Assembly (NCBI GenBank): GCA_946406355.1
Contig: CAMJKI010000017.1
Span: forward strand, 1-33,256
Length of the DNA: 33,256 bases
Direction of reading: 5' to 3'
Source: an uncultured Bacteroidales bacterium
Lineage (GTDB): Bacteria > Bacteroidota > Bacteroidia > Bacteroidales > UBA932
A program made the position numbers and the translations under genes. Of this stretch, positions 8,300 to 16,448 are shown piece after piece (position 1 is the stretch's first letter; the number at the start of each line of letters is the position of its first letter). The notes under the pieces were generated by a model. That model was not told the origin of the DNA, searched no databases, and was given only the letters and a program-made list of their open reading frames with translations.

Positions 8300-9097
8300 C
8301 TACATATTTGTCACTGCTAAAGCACCGGAATCCGTGAGCAGCAGAACAGAGAAAGCGCCGCGCACGCAGGCATAGAGCGGCCCGGAAACCTTCTGTTCCC
8401 AGGCATTGCAATGCGTGCAGCCGGGGAGCGTAAGGAGCCCTCCGTCGCGGAAAGAAAGATAAAAACAGTCTCCGGAAGCATCGTAATCCAGCCCTTCCGG
8501 AACGGAATCCGGCAGCAGCGGTCCCTGCCGGCCCGTGTATTCCAGCGAACGGGCGCTCCACACCGTGCCCCGGCTGGAAACAAAGGTATACGGGAGCCCG
8601 TCCTCCCCTACGCCGGCCACCAGGATACTTCCGCCGCCGGCCGATACGGCCCTGAAATCCATCCGGGGATAATAGCCGGCATAATCGGCATTGAAATCCA
8701 GCACCGTCCAGCTTTGGGCATCGCGGGAGAGCAGGATTTCGCCCTGGTCTGAGACAGCGGCCAGAAGCTCTCCGTCCGAGGCCAGGTCCCGGAGCCCGCC
8801 CCGGCCAGCAGAAAGGGGCAGCCGGGCCACAACATCGCCCTTGGCATCCAGCTCCTGCACTTTCCCATCGGCGGTTAATGCCAGCATTCTTCCCTGCCAC
8901 AGGCAAAGGGCCGATACAGGCACATCCAAGGGCTTTTCGTACAGTACCGTACCCTCCTGATCCAGGCGCGCGAAGCAGCTCCCTGCTGCCACAAAACCTT
9001 CCTCCGAAGGCACTGCAGCCTTAAAAGGCGGCTCCTGCCCCCGCGCACAGAGGCACAGGAGCAGGAACAGCCATAAGGAGAGGAAGCGGCGGCCCAT
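8300..9097 (-). CDS. Secreted beta-propeller-like protein
   Basis: A 265-residue protein with a signal peptide (FLSLWLFLLLCLCARG). The mature part is a succession of short beta-rich units with YRG/RDG-type turns: LWQGRMLALTADGKVQELDA, LLAAVSDQGEILLSRDAQSW, VSSRGTVWSARSLEY. This is the look of a BNR/sialidase-like or WD-type propeller of about five blades. No catalytic residues can be assigned. Its ATG shares one base with the TAA of the GH3 gene (TAATG at 9097), so translation is coupled to the glycosidase. It is probably a partner or carbohydrate-sensing or binding accessory of that enzyme; this is inference. Confidence 0.65.
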   Translation of the reverse strand: MGRRFLSLWLFLLLCLCARGQEPPFKAAVPSEEGFVAAGSCFARLDQEGTVLYEKPLDVPVSALCLWQGRMLALTADGKVQELDAKGDVVARLPLSAGRGGLRDLASDGELLAAVSDQGEILLSRDAQSWTVLDFNADYAGYYPRMDFRAVSAGGGSILVAGVGEDGLPYTFVSSRGTVWSARSLEYTGRQGPLLPDSVPEGLDYDASGDCFYLSFRDGGLLTLPGCTHCNAWEQKVSGPLYACVRGAFSVLLLTDSGALAVTNM

Positions 9098-12000
9098 TAC
9101 TTGAAACCGGAGCTCTGAATCTTAAAGTTGTCGAAAGCCACCTTGATGGGCAGCGGCTGAGGCATGGGAATACCTCCGCCCCGGGGACCGCCGAATCCGC
9201 GCATCATGGCGGGAGCAACGCCCTCGCAAGCCATTACGCCCACCTGGATGTCCTTGAGGGTGGCCGTGGCCGTACCCATCTTTTCGTAGGACTTGCCGTC
9301 TACCGAATACCAGGCGGTGTACTGGTCTCCCTGCTTAACCAGGCGCAGGTACAGCACTTTGTCGGCTCCCACAATGCCTTCCATGCTCAGGCTGGCAAGC
9401 GACTTCTGATCCCCGTTCTCCTCTACCAGCAGCTGCAGTTGACCGGCGGCGGGAGCGTCCAGAACCGGACGACGGAAACCGAACGAGGCGCCATAGACGA
9501 ACTTCACAAAGTTGTCGTCACACTCGTACGCCACCAGACCGGCGTTCTGGGCCGGAGCGGCGGGACCGGTGAGGCAGGTCATCTTCACCTCGGCCGTCCA
9601 GTCGGAATTGGCCCGCTGCAGCAGCAGGTTGGAAGCGCTGCCGCCGGCCTGGGCAATATCGCCCTTCCCGCCGGTAAGCACCAAGGAACCAGGCTGTTCT
9701 GTAAGCGACCACTCCTCCGGATTCTCCCGCACCCAGCTCCACTGCCGGCCTAGTGCGGGCTTGTCGAAGCTGTCCGATGCGGCCTTCTGGCCAAAGTTCA
9801 CCGTAATGTCACGCTTGTCTCCGGTTTCCCTATCGGAAAGGGTAACCACGGCCGTACCGGGAGCGGCATCGGCCTGGCGCACCGCCACGGAAATGGCCGG
9901 ATCGGCGGAAACGGCTTCCACCTTAGGGGCCTTTCCGGCCGGACGCAGGAAGCTGTACTGGGAAGAATTCCCCAGCTTAACCGATTTGCCGCCCACCTTC
10001 AGGCTCTTGAGCGAGAGGTCCGGCATCACCTTCAGGGCAAAGGAATCGCTTACGGTGGTACCGTCGATGGTTACGGCGCAGGTGATGGTGGCAACGCCCA
10101 TGGAAACGGCCTTCAGGCTGCCGTCGGCCGCAACGGAAACCACCGAAGGGTTGTTGCTGGTCCACACGGCCTTGGCTTGGGACGCATCGTAGAAGCTGTC
10201 GTCGTTCATGCAGGCGGTGAAGCTGCCCCGGACCTGTTCGCCGATACGGAGCACCGAAACGCCGCAGTCGGCCACCACCGTCTTGAGCCGACGGTCCAGC
10301 GTGCCATTCATAACGGCCGATAAGGTGCCGCGGATGTCCTGGGAAGAGGATCCCACCTCGAACACATAGCGGCCCTGGTCGTAAGTCATGCGGTCGGCCT
10401 CCATATCCCAGAACCAGAGGTCGGCGCAGTTGATGTCAATGTCCACCGTGCGGGTTTGGCCGCGGGGAATGGTTACCCGCTGGAAGCCTTTGAGCCGCTT
10501 GGCGGGACGTTCCAGCGCAGCCGGGCTGTCCGGCGTACTCACGTACACCTGCACCACCTCGTCGGCGCTGTAGTCGCCCGTATTGGTAACATCTACGCTC
10601 ACCGTTACGTGGCAGTTGGGGTCTATCTGGCTGCGGCTGATGCGGAAGTTGCTGTATTCAAAAGTGGAATAGCTAAGTCCATAGCCGAAGGGGTACGATA
10701 TCTCCTGGTTAAAGTACCAGAGCGTACGGCCCACGTTGCCGGAACTGCGGCGCAGATTATAATCGGTAATGGCCGGCAGGTCCTTCACGCTCTTGAACCA
10801 GGTAGCATTGAGCTTGCCGCCGGGAGAAACCTCGCCGAAGAGGATGCGGGCCATGGCCTCGCCCTGGGCCTGTCCGTTGTAGCCGGTCCAGAGGATGCCG
10901 GAAACCAGGTCCTTGAAGGCCTCCACTTCCACGCAGCCGAGGGTTTGCATCACCACCACGGTGTTGGGATTCACGGCCGCCACCGCCTGGATGAGGGAAA
11001 GCTGGTTGCCGGGCAGGAGCAGGGTAAGCCGGTCGGCCTCTTCGGTGGCCGTATTCTCGTCGGTGCCCACGAACACCACCGCCACATCGGCCTCACGGGC
11101 CGCGGCCAGGGTGGCCTCATCGATAGGAGCGTCCTGCGGGGCCTTGTACACCAGATACAGCGTCTGCGGACCGTTGTAGCCCAGCTTGAGCGCGCGGGTA
11201 GTCATGGGCATGCTGGCACCATAGACACCGCCCACACGGGCACCGGAAGCGCGGGTTGCCTCTATCCGGCCGATCAGGTTGCCGTCGGGACCGCCCACGC
11301 GGACTTCCACAATGCCGCCTTCGGTGGGAATGTTGAGGCCAACGGTGATATTCTCGATATTGGTGATGTCGATATTCTCGTAGGCCGTCCAGGCACCGTC
11401 GTCAATGGTGCGCACCTGCTCCTCCTCACCCATGCCGGAGCCCACGGTAATACCGTCGGCCGCAGCACTGTAGCGGGTGGCGTCGAAGCGGGTTTTGGAG
11501 CCGTCGGTCTTTTCAATCTCGAACCAGGCCACATACAGCAGGTTGCTCTTGCTCTTGATGTCGCCGCCTGCCGCCAGTTTCACATCCACATCGTAACCAT
11601 TGTCCTTCAGGTATTTGCAGATGGCCGAATAGGGCGAAATCATGGCGTCCTGCTCCGGCCGGCCGGAGTAGGGTCCCAGTTCTACATCATCGGCCTGCGG
11701 GCCAATCAGGGCCAGGGTTTTAAGTTCCGAGGCCTTCAGCGGAAGTACCTTGTCCTGGTTCTTGAGCAGCACCGGAGTGCGGGAAGCGATCTCCCCCGCA
11801 AGGGCCCGCATGGCAGCGGAGCTCACGCGGGAAGGTTCGTACTTGCTGTAAGGGACCATCGGCTCGGGGTCGAACTCGCCCGTACGCATGCGCACGGTGA
11901 ACATGTTCACCAGGGCACGGTCGATATCGGACATGGGCAGGATGCCCTGCTCGTAGGCGCTGATGGCAAAACGCTGGTAAATGTTGCCGCAGTCGGAATC

Positions 12001-12909
12001 TACGCCGGCCCGGAGGCCCGCCGCAGCGGCTTCTTCCCGCGTTTCCACATAATAATGACCGTCCCAGAGGTCCTGGACGGCGGAGCAGTCGCCCGTCACA
12101 TAGCCCTTCATGCCGTAGGTCCGGCGGGCCAGCGTATCGATATAGAAGGTGCCGGCGGTAGTGGGAATGTGGTTTACAGCGTTGTAGGAGGACATGATGG
12201 AAGGCAGTTTTTCCTCCTCGATGAGGCGCTTGTAAGGGTACAGGTAGAATTCCCGCATGTCGCGGCTGTCCATGTTGGAGCTGCTCACATGACGGTCGAA
12301 TTCGCTGTTGTTGGCAAAGTAATGCTTGGCCGTGGGCACCGCCTTCAGGTATTTGGGGTCGCTGCCCATGAAGCCCCGCACGAAGCCGGCGGCCATTTCG
12401 GCCACCAGGAACGGGTCTTCACCATAAGACTCACCCGTCCGTCCCCAGCGGGGATCGCGTACGGGTTCCACCACCGGCGACCAGAACGTGAGGCCCTTGG
12501 TGCCGGTTTGGAAGATGGCCCGGGCTTCTTCGGTAATGGCCGATGCCATCCATTCGGCCAGGGACGGATCCCAGGACGAGCCGATAGCTACGCTGTTGGG
12601 GAACGAGGTGGGTCCCAGCAGGCCGGCGGCAGGATTGGCGCCGGAAAGCACGCCGTGCAACGCTTCGCTCCAAACATTATAGGTTTTTATACCCAGCCGG
12701 GGAATGGCGGCCATGTTGTTGCCCAGCAGGCTCTGTTTTTCTTCCAGTGTGAGCCGGGAAACCAGGTCTACGGCACGCTCCTCAAAGGAATAGGCTGTAT
12801 TTTTGTAAATGGGGAGAGCGGCGTCGCTGCCCGCAGGCTGCGCCAATGCCGCGCCGCCGAGGAACAGGGCAAGCCATCCCGCCAGCAGCGGTTTAAAGAT
12901 TCGTTTCAT
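9097..12909 (-). CDS. Large secreted GH3 glycosidase (beta-glucosidase/xylosidase type), multidomain
   Basis: A 1270-residue protein with a signal peptide ending ALAQ (residue ~24). GH3 N-terminal barrel at ~40-370: KHYFANNSEFDRH and GYVTGDCSAVQD, with Asp274 at the nucleophile position. GH3 C-terminal domain from ~380 to 740, interrupted at ~470-600 by a beta-rich insertion resembling a CBM6/PA14-type module (IDITNIENITVGLNIP). A fibronectin-III-like domain follows at ~770-850 (NTGDYSADEVVQVYVS), then a BIG2-like Ig domain at ~890-980 (VWTSNNPSVVSVAADGSLKA), then a concanavalin-like C-terminal domain at ~1080-1270. It removes terminal beta-linked sugars from oligosaccharides in the periplasm or outside; GH3 xylosidase and glucosidase cannot be separated by eye. 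It is much longer than typical GH3 (~750 residues). It starts 12 bases after deoC and overlaps the propeller gene. Confidence 0.9.
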   Translation of the reverse strand: MKRIFKPLLAGWLALFLGGAALAQPAGSDAALPIYKNTAYSFEERAVDLVSRLTLEEKQSLLGNNMAAIPRLGIKTYNVWSEALHGVLSGANPAAGLLGPTSFPNSVAIGSSWDPSLAEWMASAITEEARAIFQTGTKGLTFWSPVVEPVRDPRWGRTGESYGEDPFLVAEMAAGFVRGFMGSDPKYLKAVPTAKHYFANNSEFDRHVSSSNMDSRDMREFYLYPYKRLIEEEKLPSIMSSYNAVNHIPTTAGTFYIDTLARRTYGMKGYVTGDCSAVQDLWDGHYYVETREEAAAAGLRAGVDSDCGNIYQRFAISAYEQGILPMSDIDRALVNMFTVRMRTGEFDPEPMVPYSKYEPSRVSSAAMRALAGEIASRTPVLLKNQDKVLPLKASELKTLALIGPQADDVELGPYSGRPEQDAMISPYSAICKYLKDNGYDVDVKLAAGGDIKSKSNLLYVAWFEIEKTDGSKTRFDATRYSAAADGITVGSGMGEEEQVRTIDDGAWTAYENIDITNIENITVGLNIPTEGGIVEVRVGGPDGNLIGRIEATRASGARVGGVYGASMPMTTRALKLGYNGPQTLYLVYKAPQDAPIDEATLAAAREADVAVVFVGTDENTATEEADRLTLLLPGNQLSLIQAVAAVNPNTVVVMQTLGCVEVEAFKDLVSGILWTGYNGQAQGEAMARILFGEVSPGGKLNATWFKSVKDLPAITDYNLRRSSGNVGRTLWYFNQEISYPFGYGLSYSTFEYSNFRISRSQIDPNCHVTVSVDVTNTGDYSADEVVQVYVSTPDSPAALERPAKRLKGFQRVTIPRGQTRTVDIDINCADLWFWDMEADRMTYDQGRYVFEVGSSSQDIRGTLSAVMNGTLDRRLKTVVADCGVSVLRIGEQVRGSFTACMNDDSFYDASQAKAVWTSNNPSVVSVAADGSLKAVSMGVATITCAVTIDGTTVSDSFALKVMPDLSLKSLKVGGKSVKLGNSSQYSFLRPAGKAPKVEAVSADPAISVAVRQADAAPGTAVVTLSDRETGDKRDITVNFGQKAASDSFDKPALGRQWSWVRENPEEWSLTEQPGSLVLTGGKGDIAQAGGSASNLLLQRANSDWTAEVKMTCLTGPAAPAQNAGLVAYECDDNFVKFVYGASFGFRRPVLDAPAAGQLQLLVEENGDQKSLASLSMEGIVGADKVLYLRLVKQGDQYTAWYSVDGKSYEKMGTATATLKDIQVGVMACEGVAPAMMRGFGGPRGGGIPMPQPLPIKVAFDNFKIQSSGFK

Positions 12910-12921
12910 ATTGGGTTTTAA

Positions 12922-13812
12922 CTAAAAGTACGTGACAGTCTTCTGCTCTACTGCGCTCAGGAGCTTGTTGGCCAGGCTGGACACGCCAAAGCGGAAGAAC
13001 TCCTTGTTCATCCACTCCTTGCCCAGGATGGTGTTCACAATGGAGTAGTAGCACACAGCGTCCAGGGCCGATGACACACCGCCGGCGGCCTTGAAGCCCA
13101 CCTTCTTGCCGGTAGCTTCGTAGTATTTCTTAATGCACTCGCACATAACCCAGGCGGCCTGGGGCGTGGCGTTCACCTTTACCTTGCCGGTAGAAGTCTT
13201 GATAAAGTCGGCACCATTTTCCATGGCCAGGAAGGAGGCGTCGGCAATGAGTTCCGGACTTTCCAGCAGGCCGGTTTCCAGGATAACCTTCAGCACCACG
13301 GGGCGGCCCAGTTCGGCGGCCACTTTGTCGATGCATTCGCGGGAAGCCTTGATTTCGGCACCGGCGGCAATGTAGTCTCCGGCCAGGAAACTATTGAGTG
13401 CCAGCACGATATCTATTTCATCGGCCCCGCCGCGGACGGCCAGCTCAATTTCCTTGAGCTTCACTTCCAGCCAGCTTTGGGAGGTGGGGAAACAACCCGC
13501 CACGGTGGTTACGTGCAAGGCAGGATCTTTACGGACAGCGGCCACCACATGGCCCAGATTGGGATAAACGCAGCAGGAGGCGGGCAGCGGCCAGCCGGGG
13601 AAGTTTGCGGGAATACCGTTCACCTTCTCTACCATGGCCTTTACCTTTTCCGGCGTATCGTCGGCGCTGAGGGTGGTCTGGTCCATAATGCCGAAGCAGA
13701 ACTTATAAACTTCCTCGGAAGCAATGCTTTCCAGATTGGCGGCAATGAGTTCCAGATTGCGGGCGATGGCCTCTTTATCGGGGGCGTAGCCCCATTTGCT
13801 TGAGTACGACAT
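12922..13812 (-). CDS. deoC: Deoxyribose-phosphate aldolase
   Basis: A 296-residue class I aldolase, soluble and cytoplasmic, which cleaves 2-deoxyribose-5-phosphate to glyceraldehyde-3-phosphate and acetaldehyde in deoxynucleoside catabolism. The Schiff-base lysine is Lys205 in FIKTSTGKV. The second catalytic lysine is Lys241 in GFKAAGGVSS, and the acid is Asp134 in GADEIDIV. These correspond to Lys167, Lys201 and Asp102 of the E. coli enzyme. It carries an N-terminal extension of about 35 residues relative to the short bacterial form. It starts 4 bases after the radical SAM gene and ends 12 bases before the GH3 gene, so it is inside a continuous operon rather than with other deo genes. Confidence 0.93.
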   Translation of the reverse strand: MSYSSKWGYAPDKEAIARNLELIAANLESIASEEVYKFCFGIMDQTTLSADDTPEKVKAMVEKVNGIPANFPGWPLPASCCVYPNLGHVVAAVRKDPALHVTTVAGCFPTSQSWLEVKLKEIELAVRGGADEIDIVLALNSFLAGDYIAAGAEIKASRECIDKVAAELGRPVVLKVILETGLLESPELIADASFLAMENGADFIKTSTGKVKVNATPQAAWVMCECIKKYYEATGKKVGFKAAGGVSSALDAVCYYSIVNTILGKEWMNKEFFRFGVSSLANKLLSAVEQKTVTYF

Positions 13813-13816
13813 AGTG

Positions 13817-14566
13817 TTATCCTTTGATTTGTATGGTTAGTCCTTCGTCTATGAGGGGTTGCACCAGTGCGCGCATCTCCTCCACCGTATATTTGCCGAG
13901 CCCCGCCATGGGAGTTTCGCGGTCTATTGTATATACCATCACTTCCCGGGGCCGCAGCTTACGCACGATTTCCATCCAGGGGCCCACCCACTGGGCCGAT
14001 TCCCAACCCGGTCCGCGCAGGAACATGGTCTGGAGCACGAAATTGCCCTTGAAACGGGACAGCGCCTCCACCACATCGGTCACATGGTAATGGCCTGCAG
14101 GGCGGTTGATCAGCGCCACTTGCTCGTCCGTAGGAGCGTCCAGCTTCAGGATGGGGTTGTCCACCTTTAGCAGCGCCTCAAATACGCCGGGCTTCCCGGC
14201 ACAGGTGGCATTGGACAGCACCGACACCTTGGCCTCCGGATAATACCGGTCCCTAAGCTCCAGCGTTGTGTCTATAATCTCCGGAAACGCCGGATTCAAA
14301 GTAGGTTCCCCGTCGCCGGAAAAAGTGATGGAGTCGATGGGCGTTCCCGCTGCCCGGCAGGCTTCCAGCTTGGCCGTAAGGGCCTTCCGGACATCCTCGG
14401 CCGTAGGAAGCAGGGTGTCCTTTAAGCCATCCTTATTCCAACCGCACTCGCAGTATATGCAGTCAAAGTTACAAATTTTCCCGTTCTCGGGCAAGAGGTT
14501 AATGCCGAGGGAACTTCCCAGCCGACGGCTGAAAATGGGGCCGAAAACGGTAGTTTCCCGCATCAT
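13817..14566 (-). CDS. Radical SAM protein (COG0731-like)
   Basis: A 249-residue protein with the radical SAM cluster motif CxxxCxxC: Cys32, Cys36 and Cys39 in ICNFDCIYCECGW. It is preceded by the family-typical GPIFSRRLGSSLGIN. SAM-binding features follow: SFSGDGEPTLNP as the GGE-like strand, and VSVLSNATCAG. This layout matches the small Fe-S oxidoreductases of COG0731, related to the Tyw1 fold; no substrate is established for this bacterial branch. Its ATG overlaps the amidohydrolase stop by four bases (ATGA), so expression is coupled. No SPASM or other auxiliary cluster domain is visible. Confidence 0.87.
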   Translation of the reverse strand: MMRETTVFGPIFSRRLGSSLGINLLPENGKICNFDCIYCECGWNKDGLKDTLLPTAEDVRKALTAKLEACRAAGTPIDSITFSGDGEPTLNPAFPEIIDTTLELRDRYYPEAKVSVLSNATCAGKPGVFEALLKVDNPILKLDAPTDEQVALINRPAGHYHVTDVVEALSRFKGNFVLQTMFLRGPGWESAQWVGPWMEIVRKLRPREVMVYTIDRETPMAGLGKYTVEEMRALVQPLIDEGLTIQIKG

Positions 14567-15927
14567 AGGCGCACGGATTTAGAGTCTTTGGTGAGGTGGG
14601 GAGCTGTTCCCGCCTCCGCGAAAAAGATAGCCGATGCTCCGGCGGGAACACTCCCCACCTCCACAGATGAAACAGCCGATGCTCCGGCGGGAACACTCCC
14701 CACCTCCACAGATGAAACAGCCGATGCTCCGGCAGGAGCACTCCCCACCTCCACAGATGAAACAGCCGATGCTCCGGCAGGGACACTCCCCACCTCACTA
14801 ATGTACACCAGGCCAGGCTTTTTGCCGGGCTCCAGGGTGCCTAAGGCGGCCTCTTTGCCCAGGAAGGCGGCGCCGTTGCGGCAAGCCCAGGTGAGCAGTT
14901 CGCCCAGCGGGACCTCCGGGAAGGCCTGCTGCAGGCAGTAGAGTTCGTCCACCATGCACAGGGCGTCGTTGGACGAGAGGGAATCCGTTCCCACGCAGAT
15001 GGGAATACCGCTTTCCCGCATCACGGGGATGGGCGGCAGCATCTTGTGAATGAAGAGGTTGGACAGGGGGCAAACCGCCAGGTAGGGGTGCTTCAGCACC
15101 TTTTTGGCGGCAGCAGCGCCTTCGGCCGACAGGCAGCATTCGTGCACCAGCAGCACATTTCCTTCTACCGGCACCGGTACCCCGGCCTTCAGGCGGTCCA
15201 GGAAGTATTCCAGCGATGATGTGCCCGTAACGGGCGGCGTGGGAATGCCGTTGGCCTTGCGGTTGTCCCACATGGGGCCGCGGCCATAGCGCATCATCTC
15301 CTCTTCCTCGTCCGATTCCTCGCTGTGGAAGGACAGGAAGCCGCTTTTGAGGCCAGCGGCCGAAGAAGCCGTAACCAGTTCCGGACTCATGGTATAGCAG
15401 GAATGGGGCGTGGGAGCGGCGTCCAGGCCGAAGGAACGGGCCTCGGCCTGCAGGCGCGTGACGCTTTCCATTACGGCATCGCATTCCTCCGGTACCGCGC
15501 CAAACACCTCCAGGAAGGTGCGCGTGTACATGGGGTGGCGCTGTTTGATGGCAAAGGAATCGGCGCAGTTGGAGATATCGGCCATGGCCACAACCCCCTG
15601 ATTCCAGAGGTCGTCCATGGCGTCCGAAAGCTTCTGCACCTTCTGCTCCAGCGACTGCGTGTCCCGCAGCTCATTGATTTGGTCGATGAAACCGGCCATG
15701 CCCGTCCCCTTGCGGAACAGCCCCTTCATGTAGGAAAGCTCCACATGGCAGTGGGCGTTCACAAAGCCCGGGCACAGGATGCCGTCCAGGAATACCGCTT
15801 CGGCCGACGGGTCCGGAGAAACGCCGGTGCGCAGCACGGTTCCGTCATCGTCCAGCTCTACAAAACCGTTTAAAAGCGGTTCGGGGGTAGTGAGCGTATA
15901 GAGATATTTTGCAGCGAACCTTTTCAT
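14563..15927 (-). CDS. Amidohydrolase (cytosine-deaminase/ATZ-TRZ-like, COG0402) with tandem-repeat tail
   Basis: A 454-residue metal-dependent hydrolase. Metal ligands are visible: His59 and His61 in NAHCHVELSYMKG, His201 in SFHSEES, Asp315 in VGTDSLSSND. Catalytic-site histidines sit at 175 (PTPHSCYTM) and 262 (VHECC). The family deaminates or dechlorinates purine- and pyrimidine-like rings; the substrate here is unknown. The catalytic fold ends near residue 378 (LEPGKKPGLVYIS). The remaining ~75 residues are a low-complexity tail made of a 15-residue unit (VGSVPAGASAVSSVE) repeated about four times and encoded by 45-bp tandem repeats at 14630-14798, atypical for the family. ATGA overlaps join it to both the upstream DUF4296 gene and the downstream radical SAM gene. 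Confidence 0.85.
   Translation of the reverse strand: MKRFAAKYLYTLTTPEPLLNGFVELDDDGTVLRTGVSPDPSAEAVFLDGILCPGFVNAHCHVELSYMKGLFRKGTGMAGFIDQINELRDTQSLEQKVQKLSDAMDDLWNQGVVAMADISNCADSFAIKQRHPMYTRTFLEVFGAVPEECDAVMESVTRLQAEARSFGLDAAPTPHSCYTMSPELVTASSAAGLKSGFLSFHSEESDEEEEMMRYGRGPMWDNRKANGIPTPPVTGTSSLEYFLDRLKAGVPVPVEGNVLLVHECCLSAEGAAAAKKVLKHPYLAVCPLSNLFIHKMLPPIPVMRESGIPICVGTDSLSSNDALCMVDELYCLQQAFPEVPLGELLTWACRNGAAFLGKEAALGTLEPGKKPGLVYISEVGSVPAGASAVSSVEVGSAPAGASAVSSVEVGSVPAGASAVSSVEVGSVPAGASAIFFAEAGTAPHLTKDSKSVRL
14630..14798. repeat. 45-bp minisatellite inside the amidohydrolase gene
   Basis: Three full units start at 14630, 14675 and 14720. A fourth, shortened unit runs from 14765 to about 14798. 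Units differ by a few substitutions (GGCGGGAACA, GGCAGGAGCA, GGCAGGGACA). The unit length is a multiple of three, so copy-number change would keep the frame. A reversed GAGGTGGGGAG at 14594-14604 can pair with CTCCCCACCTC in each unit. Confidence 0.9.
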
Positions 15928-16448
15928 TCTCCGGGTCTTATCACTAAAGTATCCAGCTGCAGGGCATTATCCTGGCGGTAACGGAACACGAAGCCGTCCT
16001 GGGTGGAATCCTTCACTACCCGGGTGGGCAGGGCAGGAACCTTGGGCAACCGGCCGCTGACGGGCCTGTTATACAAAGCCAGCATCTTCTGCTGCCATTC
16101 GTACAGGGCCACCTCCTCGTTCATGCCGTTGGCTTCCGCACTCATCCGCTCGCTCACTTCGCCCATAATCTTGGCCATGCGCTCCGGATCGCGGAGATAA
16201 TAGTTCAGGCTGTACAGATAATCGTCGGTATTGTAACCGTATTTCTGGAAAATGCCTTCGTACACCAGCGACGAATCGGCCTGCTGGCGAATATCCCGGT
16301 CTTTACGGATAATCTGGTCCAGAATGAGCATTTCTTGAGAAATCTCTACCATTTCATCGCGCGAAATGAGCTTGGGTCCCTTTTGGCAGGAAGCCCACAG
16401 CAGCACCGCAAGGATGACCAGGACGATATGACCGGCCCGAAGCTGCAT
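15924..16448 (-). CDS. DUF4296-type lipoprotein
   Basis: A 174-residue protein. The start ATG (16448-16446) shares one base with the pheT stop (TAATG). A longer in-frame reading into pheT is possible but would lose the signal sequence. The N-terminus has a hydrophobic core and lipobox WASC (Cys21), then LISRDEMVEISQEMLILDQI and RQQADSSLVYEGIFQKYGYN. This helical pattern is characteristic of the Bacteroidetes DUF4296 family, whose function is unknown. It is likely anchored in the outer or inner membrane facing the periplasm. It overlaps the amidohydrolase start by four bases. Confidence 0.8.
   Translation of the reverse strand: MQLRAGHIVLVILAVLLWASCQKGPKLISRDEMVEISQEMLILDQIIRKDRDIRQQADSSLVYEGIFQKYGYNTDDYLYSLNYYLRDPERMAKIMGEVSERMSAEANGMNEEVALYEWQQKMLALYNRPVSGRLPKVPALPTRVVKDSTQDGFVFRYRQDNALQLDTLVIRPGE

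Noticed and set aside
10456..12921. 821-codon plus-strand open frame opposite the GH3 gene
   Set aside because: It is the antisense shadow of a well-supported GH3 gene in GC-rich DNA; its product is low-complexity His/Gly/Val-rich sequence with no family resemblance.
14630..14798. Regular repeats looking like a CRISPR array
   Set aside because: Units are contiguous 45-mers without spacers, in frame with the amidohydrolase, and no cas genes are present.
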